DNA from: Pedobacter miscanthi
GTDB taxonomy: Bacteria > Bacteroidota > Bacteroidia > Sphingobacteriales > Sphingobacteriaceae
Direction of reading: 5' to 3'
Assembly (NCBI RefSeq): GCF_003315595.1
Contig: NZ_QNQU01000002.1
Coordinates: 62,001-126,000, forward strand
Length of the DNA: 64,000 bases
A program made the translations under genes and the position numbers. The notes under the pieces are model-generated. The model worked only from the letters and a program-made list of their open reading frames with translations. It was not told the origin of the DNA and did not search any database. Shown piece after piece: positions 34,872 to 43,571 of the stretch (position 1 is the first letter of the stretch; each line of letters begins with the position of its first letter).

Positions 34872-36869
34872 ATGAACCTTAAACATTTACTCAAAATTAT
34901 TCTGCTCTGTGTGGGCAGCACAAGTTTTGCACAGGCACAGCAAGTCGCCTTACGACAAAACCCTTATCTCGAATTACCTTTGGGTGCGATTAAAGCCCAA
35001 GGCTGGCTGAAAGAAATGCTCATCAGACAAAAAACCGGTGCAACAGGTAATCTTGATAAACTCTATCCTTCGGTAATGGGACAGCGCAATGGCTGGCTGG
35101 GTGGCGACGGCGATCAATGGGAACGGGGACCCTACTGGGTAGACGGGCTTTTACCTCTCGCTTACATTTTAGATGACAAAGAATTAATTGCCAAAACCAA
35201 ACCCTGGGTAGAATGGGCCATAAAAAGTCAACAACCCGACGGGTATTTCGGTCCGATTAAAGATTACGGTCCGGAAGCCGGTTTACAACGCGATAACAGC
35301 AGAGACTGGTGGCCAAAAATGGTGATGTTAAAGATCTTAAAACAGTATTATTCGGCAACAAATGATAAAAGGGTCATTACCCTGATGACCAATTATTTTA
35401 AATACCAGTTAAAAGAACTTCCCGCAAAGCCCTTAGATTATTGGTCGTTTTGGGCCAGGTACCGTGCAGGAGATAACCTGGCAGTGGTTTATTGGCTTTA
35501 CAATAAAACCGGAGACCAGTTTTTACTGGAACTTGCCGATCTGATCCATAAACAGACTTTCGATTTTACCAATGCCTTTAAGGATGGTGATATGCTTACA
35601 AAATTTGGCAGTATTCATGCAGTTAACCTTGCTCAGGGTATGAAAGAACCTTTAGTTTACTATCAGCAGCATCCTGATCAAAAATATGTGGATGCGCTTA
35701 AAAAAGGCTTTAAGGATTTAGATAAATACAATGGTTTTGCCAATGGCATGTTTGGAGGAGATGAATCGTTACATGGCAATAACCCTACTCAGGGATCAGA
35801 ACTTTGTACAGCCGTAGAAATGATGTTTACCCTCGAAAATGCTTTGGAAATTACAGGCGATCTGGATTATGCCGATCGTTTGGAAAAAATAGCATTTAAC
35901 ACCCTGCCCGCACAAAGTTCTGATGATTACCTGAAACGTCAGTATTTTCAGCAGGCAAATCAGGTGATGATCAGCAGGCAAATGCATAATTTTGATGTAA
36001 ACCACCATGGTACCGATTTATGTTACGGCCTGCTTTCGGGTTATCCCTGCTGTACCTCTAACATGCACCAGGGCTGGCCAAAATTTACGCAAAACCTCTG
36101 GTATGCCACTGCCGATAAAGGCGTGGCCGCTTTGGTATATTCGCCAAGCGAAGTAAAACTTAAAGTAAAGGATGATAAAGAAATTATAATCAGAGAAGAA
36201 ACCAATTATCCCTTTGAAGAATCGATCAGGTTTTCATTAACCTTAGACAAAAAATCAAAAACAGTAAATTTTCCTTTTCATTTAAGGATCCCATCGTGGT
36301 GCACAGAAGCAACCATCAGAATTAACGGCAATGTTTTGCAAAACGCAAAGGGAAACCAGGTAATTAAAATAAACCGCGACTGGAAATCGGGCGATGTGGT
36401 AGAGCTGGCTTTGCCAATGCATATTTTTAAGAATAACTGGTTCGAAAATGCTGTTTCGGTTGAGCGCGGGCCGATTACCTATGCACTTAAAATCGGAGAA
36501 GAGGTAAAAACCATCACGAACACTAAAGACCCTATTGATTATGGCGATACTTTTGATGAGATTCATCCCACCACACCATGGAATTATGCTATTTTTAATA
36601 TTCCCTCGGATAAACTGGCAGAAAATTTTACCGTTGAGAAAATTGCCGGCACCAATAATTACCCATGGAACCTTGAAAATGCGCCAATCCGGATCAAAAC
36701 CAAGGCAAAACGCATCCCTTCATGGAAACTGTATAACGAAATGGCAGGACCTATCCCCTATAGTATGATTTATCAGTTTGAAACGGCTAGAGAGGCTGAA
36801 GAAATCACACTGGTTCCATACGGATCAACACGGTTAAGGATTTCACAGTTTCCGCAGGTGGCGAGATAA
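34872..36869 (+). CDS. Glycoside hydrolase family 127-like (beta-L-arabinofuranosidase type)
   Basis: An exported enzyme of 665 residues with a signal peptide (LLKIILLCVGSTSFAQAQ). The N-terminal alpha/alpha barrel shows ERGPYWVDGLLPLAYILDD, PDGYFGPIKD and SIHAVNLAQGMKEPLVYY. The GH127 zinc/catalytic set is present: Glu310-x-Cys312 in SELCTAVEMMF and Cys393-Cys394 in GYPCCTSNMHQGWPKF, arranged as in the cysteine-nucleophile beta-L-arabinofuranosidases. C-terminal beta-sandwich domains follow. It is probably periplasmic and trims arabinose side chains, but the exact linkage is inferred. The aldo/keto reductase gene starts 66 bp downstream. Confidence 0.93.
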   Translation: MNLKHLLKIILLCVGSTSFAQAQQVALRQNPYLELPLGAIKAQGWLKEMLIRQKTGATGNLDKLYPSVMGQRNGWLGGDGDQWERGPYWVDGLLPLAYILDDKELIAKTKPWVEWAIKSQQPDGYFGPIKDYGPEAGLQRDNSRDWWPKMVMLKILKQYYSATNDKRVITLMTNYFKYQLKELPAKPLDYWSFWARYRAGDNLAVVYWLYNKTGDQFLLELADLIHKQTFDFTNAFKDGDMLTKFGSIHAVNLAQGMKEPLVYYQQHPDQKYVDALKKGFKDLDKYNGFANGMFGGDESLHGNNPTQGSELCTAVEMMFTLENALEITGDLDYADRLEKIAFNTLPAQSSDDYLKRQYFQQANQVMISRQMHNFDVNHHGTDLCYGLLSGYPCCTSNMHQGWPKFTQNLWYATADKGVAALVYSPSEVKLKVKDDKEIIIREETNYPFEESIRFSLTLDKKSKTVNFPFHLRIPSWCTEATIRINGNVLQNAKGNQVIKINRDWKSGDVVELALPMHIFKNNWFENAVSVERGPITYALKIGEEVKTITNTKDPIDYGDTFDEIHPTTPWNYAIFNIPSDKLAENFTVEKIAGTNNYPWNLENAPIRIKTKAKRIPSWKLYNEMAGPIPYSMIYQFETAREAEEITLVPYGSTRLRISQFPQVAR

Positions 36870-36935
36870 TAAATACGTCCATATTGATAATAATCCGCCA
36901 AAACTGATTATTATTGCGCCAATCAAATCCAAAAT

Positions 36936-37925
36936 ATGAATCACAACATATCAGCAGATCGTTACGATAAAATGTTATACCGCCGCTGTGGTAAAAGCGG
37001 ACTTAAATTACCGGCCATATCATTGGGCCTGTGGCATAACTTCGGACATGTTAATGTTTTCGAAAATAGCAAAAACTTAATTTATACGGCCTTTAACAAT
37101 GGCATTACACACTTCGATTTAGCCAATAATTATGGTCCGCCCCCGGGATCGGCCGAAGAGGTTTTCGGAAAAATCCTCCACGAAGATTTTAAAGGCTACC
37201 GCGATGAGATGATTATTTCGAGCAAAGCCGGATACACCATGTGGGATGGTCCTTATGGCGATTGGGGATCAAAAAAATACCTGGTATCCAGTTTAGATCA
37301 AAGTTTAAAACGCATGAAACTGGATTATGTGGATATTTTTTATCACCACCGTCCGGATCCTGAAACCCCGCTTGAAGAAACTATGGATACCCTGAGTTTA
37401 ATGGTTCAGCAAGGCAAGGCTCTATATGTAGGTATTTCAAATTATCAGGCAGAAGAAGCTGCAAAAGCGATTAAAATTTTAAAAGATAACGGAACGCCAT
37501 GTCTAATCCATCAGCCTAAATACTCCATGTTCGAGCGTTGGGTAGAAGGTGGTTTGCTTGATGTTTTAGAAGAAAATGGAGTGGGTTGTATTCCGTTTTC
37601 TCCGCTGGCGCAGGGATTGCTCACCGATAAATACCTCCACGGAATACCGGCTGATTCGAGAGTGGCAACAAGTGGTGTTTTTTTGAATGAAAGTAACATT
37701 ACGCCTGAGAAAATCGAAGTAATCAGCAAATTAAACGAAGTTGCCAAATCACGCGGACAGAAGCTGGCGCACATGGCTTTATCATGGATTTTAAAGGATA
37801 GCCGTATTACTTCAGTATTGATAGGTGCCAGTAAACTAGAGCAGATAACTGATTCAATTAAAGCTTTAGATAATATTACTTTTAGTGAGGCTGAAATAAA
37901 ACTAATTGATGAGATATTAGGTTAA
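36936..37925 (+). CDS. Aldo/keto reductase, YghZ (L-glyceraldehyde-3-phosphate reductase)-like
   Basis: NADPH-dependent carbonyl reductase, 329 residues, TIM barrel. Catalytic tetrad: Asp and Tyr in HFDLANNYGPPPGSAEE, Lys in IISSKAGYTMWDGPYGDWGS, His in IFYHHRPDPETP. The GPPPGSAEE and WDGPYGDWGSKKY insertions are the YghZ subgroup signature. The NADP end reads SVLIGASKLEQI. It lies 66 bp behind GH127 and may be in the same operon, reducing a sugar-derived aldehyde (inference). Confidence 0.92.
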   Translation: MNHNISADRYDKMLYRRCGKSGLKLPAISLGLWHNFGHVNVFENSKNLIYTAFNNGITHFDLANNYGPPPGSAEEVFGKILHEDFKGYRDEMIISSKAGYTMWDGPYGDWGSKKYLVSSLDQSLKRMKLDYVDIFYHHRPDPETPLEETMDTLSLMVQQGKALYVGISNYQAEEAAKAIKILKDNGTPCLIHQPKYSMFERWVEGGLLDVLEENGVGCIPFSPLAQGLLTDKYLHGIPADSRVATSGVFLNESNITPEKIEVISKLNEVAKSRGQKLAHMALSWILKDSRITSVLIGASKLEQITDSIKALDNITFSEAEIKLIDEILG

Positions 37926-37930
37926 GTGAA

Positions 37931-37990
37931 ACCGAGAGATCTATGGAGCATATCTTCCATAGATTTCTCCACTACGGTCGAAATGATGGA
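37931..37990. repeat. TTTCTCC-ACTACGGTCGAAATGA repeat, copy A
   Basis: Right arm of an intergenic element: GAGATCTATGGAGCATATCT, then CATAGATTTCTCCACTACGG and TCGAAATGATGG. A 67-codon open frame crosses copies A and B, but it is only repeat sequence read in frame (HRFLHYGRN twice), not a gene. Confidence 0.75.
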
Positions 37991-38050
37991 TTTCTTTTAA
38001 ACCATTATCCCGATCCGAATCTATTGTATGAAACGTCCCGAGTATTAGGG

Positions 38051-38107
38051 AGAGAGATCTATGGAGCATATCTTCATAGATTTCTCCACTACGGTCGAAA
38101 TGAAGGA
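38051..38107. repeat. TTTCTCC-ACTACGGTCGAAATGA repeat, copy B
   Basis: Nearly identical to copy A, 116 bp downstream, same orientation; the pair lies between the aldo/keto reductase and CDF genes. Confidence 0.75.
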
Positions 38108-38186
38108 CCTTTTTTCGTTTCAGCTTTCAAAACCAAATCAGCTTAAAACCGTTTAAGACATAAATCCTTTTATATTTCTTAAACCT

Positions 38187-39128
38187 ATGGCAAGAGCCAA
38201 CAATTCTATTTATAGCGCTTTAGCGGCCAATTTATTAATCGCAGTAACCAAATTTATCGCCGGGGCATTTACCAACAGCTCATCCATGATTGCCGAGGGC
38301 ATCCACTCCACCGTTGATACCAGTAACCAGCTTTTATTACTGTACGGTTTAAAAAGAAGTGTAAAACCACCCGATAAATCACGGCCATTTGGTTATGGTA
38401 AAGAACTGTATTTCTGGTCGTTCATTGTATCCATCATGATTTTTGGTTTAGGTGGCGTGGTTTCAATCTCGCAGGGCATTGCGCACATCCGCCATCCAGA
38501 AGTTCTGGGAAACCCCACATGGAATTACATAGTGCTCGGTTTATCTTTTATTTTCGAAGGTGCTTCGCTGATTATCGCGATGAAAGAATTTAATAAAACG
38601 CGTAAGGGCCTGCCCTGGTGGAAAGCCATTATTAAAAGTAAAGATCCCTCAGGCTTTTTAGTGCTGTTTGAAGATGGTGCCGCTGTTTTAGGTTTGTTGA
38701 TTGTTTTTATTTTTATGGTGCTAAGCCATAATTTAAACCTGCCATTTTTGGATGGACTGGCTTCTGTATTAGTCGGAACCCTTCTCATTTTTGTATCATT
38801 TATTTTGGCAAGGGAAAGCAGTAGTTTGTTAATGGGCGAAGGTTTAACCTCAGAAACCCAGCAGAAAATTAAAGATCTCGTAGAAAATGACCAGGATGTA
38901 ATTACCGTAACAAGTATTCTATCTCAATATCAATCGCCAAAAGAAGTGTTGCTGGTGCTGATTCTTACCTTTAAGGCCGAATTAAATACCACCGATTTAA
39001 CCAATGCGATCGACCGCTTGCGTGATAAGATAAAATCAGAATACAATGTAATTAAGTTTGTGATTATCCAGCCCCAATCTGCAGATGTAGCGGAGAACGA
39101 CTTTAGCAAAGATATTTACCTGGAATAA
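38187..39128 (+). CDS. Cation diffusion facilitator (CDF), SLC30A9-like
   Basis: A 313-residue metal/proton antiporter with six membrane helices and a C-terminal cytosolic domain. The TM2 site is AEGIHSTVDTSNQLLLLYG (His-x3-Asp) and the TM5 site is LFEDGAAVLGLLI (Glu-Asp). RPFGYGKELYFWSFIVSI is the CDF loop signature. The His/Asp and Glu/Asp choice and the NQLLLLYGL context match the SLC30A9 (ZnT9)-like branch, so zinc is likely but manganese or iron cannot be excluded. Short C-terminal domain (TSETQQKIKDLVENDQDVITV). Starts at ATG 38187 after the repeat pair. Confidence 0.93.
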   Translation: MARANNSIYSALAANLLIAVTKFIAGAFTNSSSMIAEGIHSTVDTSNQLLLLYGLKRSVKPPDKSRPFGYGKELYFWSFIVSIMIFGLGGVVSISQGIAHIRHPEVLGNPTWNYIVLGLSFIFEGASLIIAMKEFNKTRKGLPWWKAIIKSKDPSGFLVLFEDGAAVLGLLIVFIFMVLSHNLNLPFLDGLASVLVGTLLIFVSFILARESSSLLMGEGLTSETQQKIKDLVENDQDVITVTSILSQYQSPKEVLLVLILTFKAELNTTDLTNAIDRLRDKIKSEYNVIKFVIIQPQSADVAENDFSKDIYLE

Positions 39129-39189
39129 AGTGATGGAATTTCTAACCACACAGGTCGCAGAGCGCGAGGCAAACATGCGCTAAAATAGG

Positions 39190-39322
39190 TCGTTATCTCG
39201 ACTTAAGCAGCGCGCAAAAGAGAGATCCATCTAGAGATAGATTTCTCCACTACGGTCGAAATGACGGTATTTAAGGATGTTGTGTTGCAAAAGATCCTTC
39301 GACTACGCTCAGGACGACAAAT
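39190..39322. repeat. Long inverted-repeat element, copy C with tail
   Basis: 39190-39267 is an imperfect hairpin: left end CGTTATCTCGACTTAAGCAG, right end TTTCTCCACTACGGTCGAAA then TGACGG. The tail (39268-39322) holds GGATGTTGTGTTGCAAAA and CTTCGACTACGCTCAGGACG. The whole ~137-bp unit is directly repeated at 39352-39482. Confidence 0.8.
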
Positions 39323-39351
39323 AGGAAGAAAGCAGGTATTAAAAGAAACGT

Positions 39352-39482
39352 CGTCATCTCGACTGAAGCAGCGCGCAACGGAAAGATCTATCTAGAGATT
39401 AATTTCTCCGCTACGGTCGAAATGACGGTATTTAAGGATGTTGTGTTGCAAAAAATCCTTCCGCTACGCTCAGGATGACAAA
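39352..39482. repeat. Long inverted-repeat element, copy D with tail
   Basis: Direct duplicate of copy C. Ends are CGTCATCTCGACTGAAGCAG and CCGCTACGGTCGAAATGACG, mutually complementary over their outer parts. C and D fill the gap between the convergent CDF and aldehyde dehydrogenase genes; nothing else is seen in 39129-39567. Confidence 0.82.
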
Positions 39483-39567
39483 CTGGATTTTTAAAACGGT
39501 CGCATTTGGTCATTGAAAATTAATCATTGGTTATTAAAACTCAACATTTTCCATCCCCCATCTTACA

Positions 39568-40941
39568 TCACTTCACGTATACCGTTTTAATATTCACAAA
39601 TTCGTGGATTCCGAACATGCCCAATTCGCGCCCGTAGCCCGATTGATTGATTCCACCAAAAGGAAGTGCAGGATCTGATTTTACACCTTCATTTACAAAA
39701 CATGAACCTGCTGCGAGTTTATTCCGGGCAATATCTTCTGCCAATATCAGATTTTCTGTAAAAACGGCTGCTCCCAACCCGAAATTGGTATCATTAGCGA
39801 TGCGGATGGCATTTTCAGTATCTTCAGCAGCAATAATTGCTGCAACCGGTCCAAATATTTCTTCATCATAGGCCAAAACGCCTTTTTTTACATCAGTTAA
39901 AATTGTAGGCGTGTAATAGGCATGTTTGCCACCTATTGACGGAATTTCGCCACCCAAAATACATTTTGCGCCTTGTTTTATACTTTGTAAAACCTGCTGG
40001 TGCAGCTCATCGCGAAGTTCGGCCCTGGCCATTGGCCCTAAATTGGTTTTTTCCTGTAATGGATTGCCGGTTATTTTGCTTTCCATCTCAGCTTTAAAGA
40101 GCGCGGTAAATTTTTCGAGCACAGATTTAACCACGATAAACCTTTTTGCAGCAATGCAGCTTTGGCCATTGTTAATTAACCTGGCTTCAGCACATATTTT
40201 GGCTGTCTTTTCGAGATTGGCATCTTCAAGAACGACGTAAGGATCGCTCCCTCCTAGTTCCAAAACTGTTTTTTTGATTAGTTTACCAGCCTGTTCGGCT
40301 ACTTTTTTACCAGCCTCAGTACTTCCGGTAAGCGTTACTGCCTTAATATTTGGATGTTCAATTACTTTTGGTATCGCATTATTGCTACAGATCAGTGTTT
40401 TAAATACATTAACCGGAAAACCGGCATCTTCAACCAACTTTTCTATTTCGATGGCACAACCTGTAACACCCGACGAATGTTTTAAAACCCCGCAATTACC
40501 AGCCATTAACGCAGGCGCTAAAAAACGAAACACCTGCCAAAAAGGGAAGTTCCAGGGCATAATGGCCAAAACCAATCCTATTGGTTGAAAACTCACATAA
40601 CTTTTTGTGGCATTGGTTTTTATGGTTTGATCAGCAAGAAATTCAGCACCATTTTTAGCATAATATTCGCAAACTGAGGCACATTTTAAGATTTCTGCAA
40701 TACCAGCCTGTAACGGTTTACCCATTTCCAGCGCCATCAGTTTAGCCAGTTGATCTTTGCGTTCGGTTAAAAGCTTTGAAAGCTCCAATAGTAACTTTGC
40801 CCTTGAATTAAGATCAGTTTGCCTGTAAGTTAACCACGCCTCATGCGCCTGATTAATTTTCTGCTCAATTATTTCTACAGAATCTTCCTGATAGGTTTTT
40901 ATAACTTCGCCGTTAACGGGATTGATAGATAAAATACTCAT
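39568..40941 (-). CDS. NAD(P)-dependent succinate-semialdehyde-type dehydrogenase
   Basis: An ALDH-superfamily enzyme of 457 residues that oxidises an aldehyde to the acid. Landmarks: IMPWNFPFWQVFRFLAPALM, cofactor loop TLTGSTEAGKKV, general base Glu in VLELGGSDPYVVLED, nucleophile Cys in NNGQSCIAAKRFIV, EEIFGPVAAII, and a closing LPFGGINQSGYGRELG. The closest type is succinate-semialdehyde dehydrogenase (GabD/Sad short form), shown by MPWNFPFWQ and NNGQSC. Stands alone; its 5' end is 47 bp from the end of the histidine kinase gene, so it may be cotranscribed with it. Confidence 0.94.
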   Translation of the reverse strand: MSILSINPVNGEVIKTYQEDSVEIIEQKINQAHEAWLTYRQTDLNSRAKLLLELSKLLTERKDQLAKLMALEMGKPLQAGIAEILKCASVCEYYAKNGAEFLADQTIKTNATKSYVSFQPIGLVLAIMPWNFPFWQVFRFLAPALMAGNCGVLKHSSGVTGCAIEIEKLVEDAGFPVNVFKTLICSNNAIPKVIEHPNIKAVTLTGSTEAGKKVAEQAGKLIKKTVLELGGSDPYVVLEDANLEKTAKICAEARLINNGQSCIAAKRFIVVKSVLEKFTALFKAEMESKITGNPLQEKTNLGPMARAELRDELHQQVLQSIKQGAKCILGGEIPSIGGKHAYYTPTILTDVKKGVLAYDEEIFGPVAAIIAAEDTENAIRIANDTNFGLGAAVFTENLILAEDIARNKLAAGSCFVNEGVKSDPALPFGGINQSGYGRELGMFGIHEFVNIKTVYVK

Positions 40942-40987
40942 GGCAAACTAACAAATTGAATTCATAATTGTGTTTTTAAATCACAAA

Positions 40988-42142
40988 TTAATCTTTTAAA
41001 GAAGCTAGTGGAATGTGAAAATGAAAGGTAGATCCTTCTCCATAATTACTTTCTGCCCAAATTTTGCCATCATGCAGATCAATGATTTCTGCACTAAGGT
41101 ATAAACCGATGCCAAAGCCGGAAATGGTTTTGGTTTCAAGGCTTTCTACCCGGTAAAAACGATCAAAAAGCCTTCCCATATCTTCCTGTTTGATACCGAT
41201 GCCGTGATCACGGACCCTAACATTTACCTTATCTTCTACAATTTCAGATTCGACCACCACAGCACTGCCCGGTTCAGAGTATTTAATGGCATTACTTACC
41301 AGATTGGAAATTACGGAAGCTATTTTTTCGCGATCTGCGTTAATTATTTTAGGATCACCTTCTATGAAATGGATCTGATAGGCCGAGTGGACTAAACGGG
41401 CGTCTTCAACTACATCACAAATTAGCTTGTCCATATCGAAATCAGACCTGAATAGTTGAATTTTTCCAGACTCCAGCCGCGATACATTTAAAAAAGACCC
41501 GATCATGGTGCTCATTTTACGGATCTGCTTTTGAACTTTATCTAACGTATTGATAATGAAATCATCTGCTACCGTTCTTTTCTGCATCAATTGCACATAC
41601 GCACTGATAGAAGTTAAAGGTGTTTTCAACTCATGACTTACCATACTGATAAAATCATGTTTTTGCTGATCCTCTTTTATACTGATCATAAGCTGTTCCT
41701 GATCAAGCGCCTCTCGTTGCTGTTCGGTATCTTTGATTACTTTTTGGGCATATACCATGTCGGTAACATCGCTTGCAGTATGCAATATACAATAGGGCAA
41801 ACCAGATTCGTCTTTAATAGCCTTGTATTCGTAACTGTAGTATGCCGTTTGCAGCTTACCATCTTTCATGGTTTCGGCGGCAATTGCATCTCCTTTATCT
41901 GTAATCCCCGTAAGCAGTACATTTTTGAGCATATTAATAAAAGGCTGCCCTTTTAACTCGGGTACTGCTTCCTCAAGCGGTTTGCCGATAATTGACCGGT
42001 CTTTTCCCCAAAAGGCAATCATGGCATCATTGGCCATTTCAATTACAATATTTTCTGAAGTATAAATGGCTGTTGCATCTTTCGATAGGGCGAGTACATT
42101 TAACAGTTGATCGCTGCTTAAAATCTTAGATTGGCTAGTCAT
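40988..42142 (-). CDS. PAS-domain sensor histidine kinase
   Basis: A soluble (no membrane segment) 384-residue kinase. N-terminal PAS domain (ATAIYTSENIVIEMANDAMI through HTASDVTDMVYAQ), a short coiled coil, then HisKA with phospho-acceptor His170 in HDFISMVSHELKTPLTSISA and an HATPase_c domain: VISNLVSNAIKYS (N box), VRDHGIGIKQEDMGRLFDRF (G1/F) and GFGIGLYLSAEII (G2). No response regulator is adjacent, so the partner is elsewhere. The PAS domain probably senses a cytosolic ligand or redox state. Confidence 0.95.
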   Translation of the reverse strand: MTSQSKILSSDQLLNVLALSKDATAIYTSENIVIEMANDAMIAFWGKDRSIIGKPLEEAVPELKGQPFINMLKNVLLTGITDKGDAIAAETMKDGKLQTAYYSYEYKAIKDESGLPYCILHTASDVTDMVYAQKVIKDTEQQREALDQEQLMISIKEDQQKHDFISMVSHELKTPLTSISAYVQLMQKRTVADDFIINTLDKVQKQIRKMSTMIGSFLNVSRLESGKIQLFRSDFDMDKLICDVVEDARLVHSAYQIHFIEGDPKIINADREKIASVISNLVSNAIKYSEPGSAVVVESEIVEDKVNVRVRDHGIGIKQEDMGRLFDRFYRVESLETKTISGFGIGLYLSAEIIDLHDGKIWAESNYGEGSTFHFHIPLASLKD

Positions 42143-42237
42143 GTATATTTTGAAGATTAAATTACTTATCGTGATAGTACCTTAAACATTTCAGGTATAT
42201 AACATACAAGCAGTTGCACTAAATGTTTGGGCTTTTG

Positions 42238-43413
42238 TTAAATGTTATGGTCCTTTTTTATTTTACTGCGGATTTTTTGTTTCAATACCCCTGCTGCCTG
42301 GGTATATCCCCCTTCTGCACCATCAACAAAATGGATATGATCATCTACCAGATCCCTTACATAACACGACATTACCGATTCTCCACTTACATACAAACCA
42401 TATAAAATGTCATTTTTAGCTTCCATTATATCCAGCTCTTTCTGCAAAGCCAAACGCTGCTGTTCTGTGCCAGTAATAACTGTGTTAATTCTTCCATCTA
42501 TTACCAGCGTATCAGACATGGCTACAAGCTGTTTAAGGTAGTTTTTGCCGCTCTCCGTCCTGAAATAAATGTAGCCGTAAATATTAATGAACCAGGATTT
42601 AAGCAGTTCAAATAACCTGATTTTTCCCAAACGGTGTTTCATTTCTTTGCCCAAACTGTTAAAACTTGTTTTAAAGATTAATTTCGACACTGAAATGGGC
42701 TGACGCTTTTCCGGCGTCCCGTAAATCTGATCAAGGCAATGAATCACCTGGCTAAACATAGCTGCCTGTTTTGTAAAATCTCCTGCAACCACAATCAAGG
42801 TTACAATCTCTTCACTGTTTTCTGGCGGCTCAATTTTATCCCAGCGGCACTGCATCCCGCTTAAATCAATTTCTTCGCTGGCCGTGTCGTGCCCTGATAA
42901 CAGGTAATCATCACCCTTGATCAGTTTTTCGGCATAATCCAAACCATCGCCTAAAACAACAGGAATGGAAAACGTTTCAGAACTGCTGAACCTGCTGATT
43001 CTGAGATTATGCCCCCGGGCATAAATTTCTTTAACAGCCACAATACCTACCCTTAAATCGAGGTTAAAATTTCCCTGCGTATTTTCTTTATACTTCAATA
43101 ATGATTTTATCACTTCATCCGTAATTCCGGACGGAACAATAAACGTTGCCCCATCCCCTCCAAAGAAAAAAGGTATTGAAATGTTGGCCTTGAAAGCAAT
43201 GTTGAGCACAGCTACAATGCTTCCTGTGGCAATAAGGTTTACATTTTCGTGCAGGCCCGCGTTAACCGCCGCTGTTGAACTTTTAATGTCGGTAATAATC
43301 ACATGCCAGTCTGCAGGCACTTCTTCAAATAGCCGGTTTTTTACCAGCAACTGATATAATGGAATTTTATTTACAGGCAGATTGGAATAAAAGTGATCGT
43401 TGCTATTTAACAT
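42238..43413 (-). CDS. DUF3095-family protein, nucleotide-cyclase-like
   Basis: A 391-residue cytosolic protein I place in DUF3095. Two motifs resemble the class III cyclase/GGDEF catalytic fold: VIITDIKSSTAAVNAG (Asp42) and PFFFGGDGATFIVP (Gly-Gly-Asp87-Gly), the positions of the two metal-binding aspartates. After about residue 200 comes a domain of unknown role rich in Lys and aromatic residues. No biochemical function is established to my knowledge, so nucleotidyl transfer is an inference from motifs. It lies next to the PAS kinase, same strand, 95 bp gap. Divergent from the TonB-dependent receptor. Confidence 0.8.
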   Translation of the reverse strand: MLNSNDHFYSNLPVNKIPLYQLLVKNRLFEEVPADWHVIITDIKSSTAAVNAGLHENVNLIATGSIVAVLNIAFKANISIPFFFGGDGATFIVPSGITDEVIKSLLKYKENTQGNFNLDLRVGIVAVKEIYARGHNLRISRFSSSETFSIPVVLGDGLDYAEKLIKGDDYLLSGHDTASEEIDLSGMQCRWDKIEPPENSEEIVTLIVVAGDFTKQAAMFSQVIHCLDQIYGTPEKRQPISVSKLIFKTSFNSLGKEMKHRLGKIRLFELLKSWFINIYGYIYFRTESGKNYLKQLVAMSDTLVIDGRINTVITGTEQQRLALQKELDIMEAKNDILYGLYVSGESVMSCYVRDLVDDHIHFVDGAEGGYTQAAGVLKQKIRSKIKKDHNI

Positions 43414-43488
43414 AATCCGGTTTAGAATATACTAATGTACGTATTATGAAATGATGCGTATTTCAAAAAAATCAGACAATCATTAATC

Positions 43489-43511
43489 TTATTTAGAACA
43501 AATAAAAATAA
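43489..43511. promoter_or_regulatory. Fur-box-like operator at the TonB-dependent receptor promoter
   Basis: Left half TTATTTAGAAC, centre A, right half AATAAAAATAA (7 of 11 bases complementary to the left half). The left half is shared with the near-perfect palindrome at 47323-47349. The site overlaps the -7 box at 43509-43516. Confidence 0.5.
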
Positions 43512-43516
43512 TTTTG
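43509..43516 (+). promoter_or_regulatory. -7 box of the TonB-dependent receptor gene
   Basis: TAATTTTG, a match to TAnnTTTG, 55 bp before the chosen start codon. Confidence 0.48.
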
Positions 43517-43571
43517 GCATTATCATTCTAAAACAGTTCCTTTGCGCCAACTAAGAATTAATCTAAATAAG

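Noticed and set aside
37943..38146. Open frame of 67 codons (MEHIFHRFLHYGRN...)
   Set aside because: It is two copies of the intergenic repeat read in frame, with HRFLHYGRN twice; no family, and its codons are those of the repeat.
43414..43571. Cobalamin riboswitch before the TonB-dependent receptor
   Set aside because: No B12-box GCCACTG-like core and only 158 bp available; a Fur-like site explains the region better.
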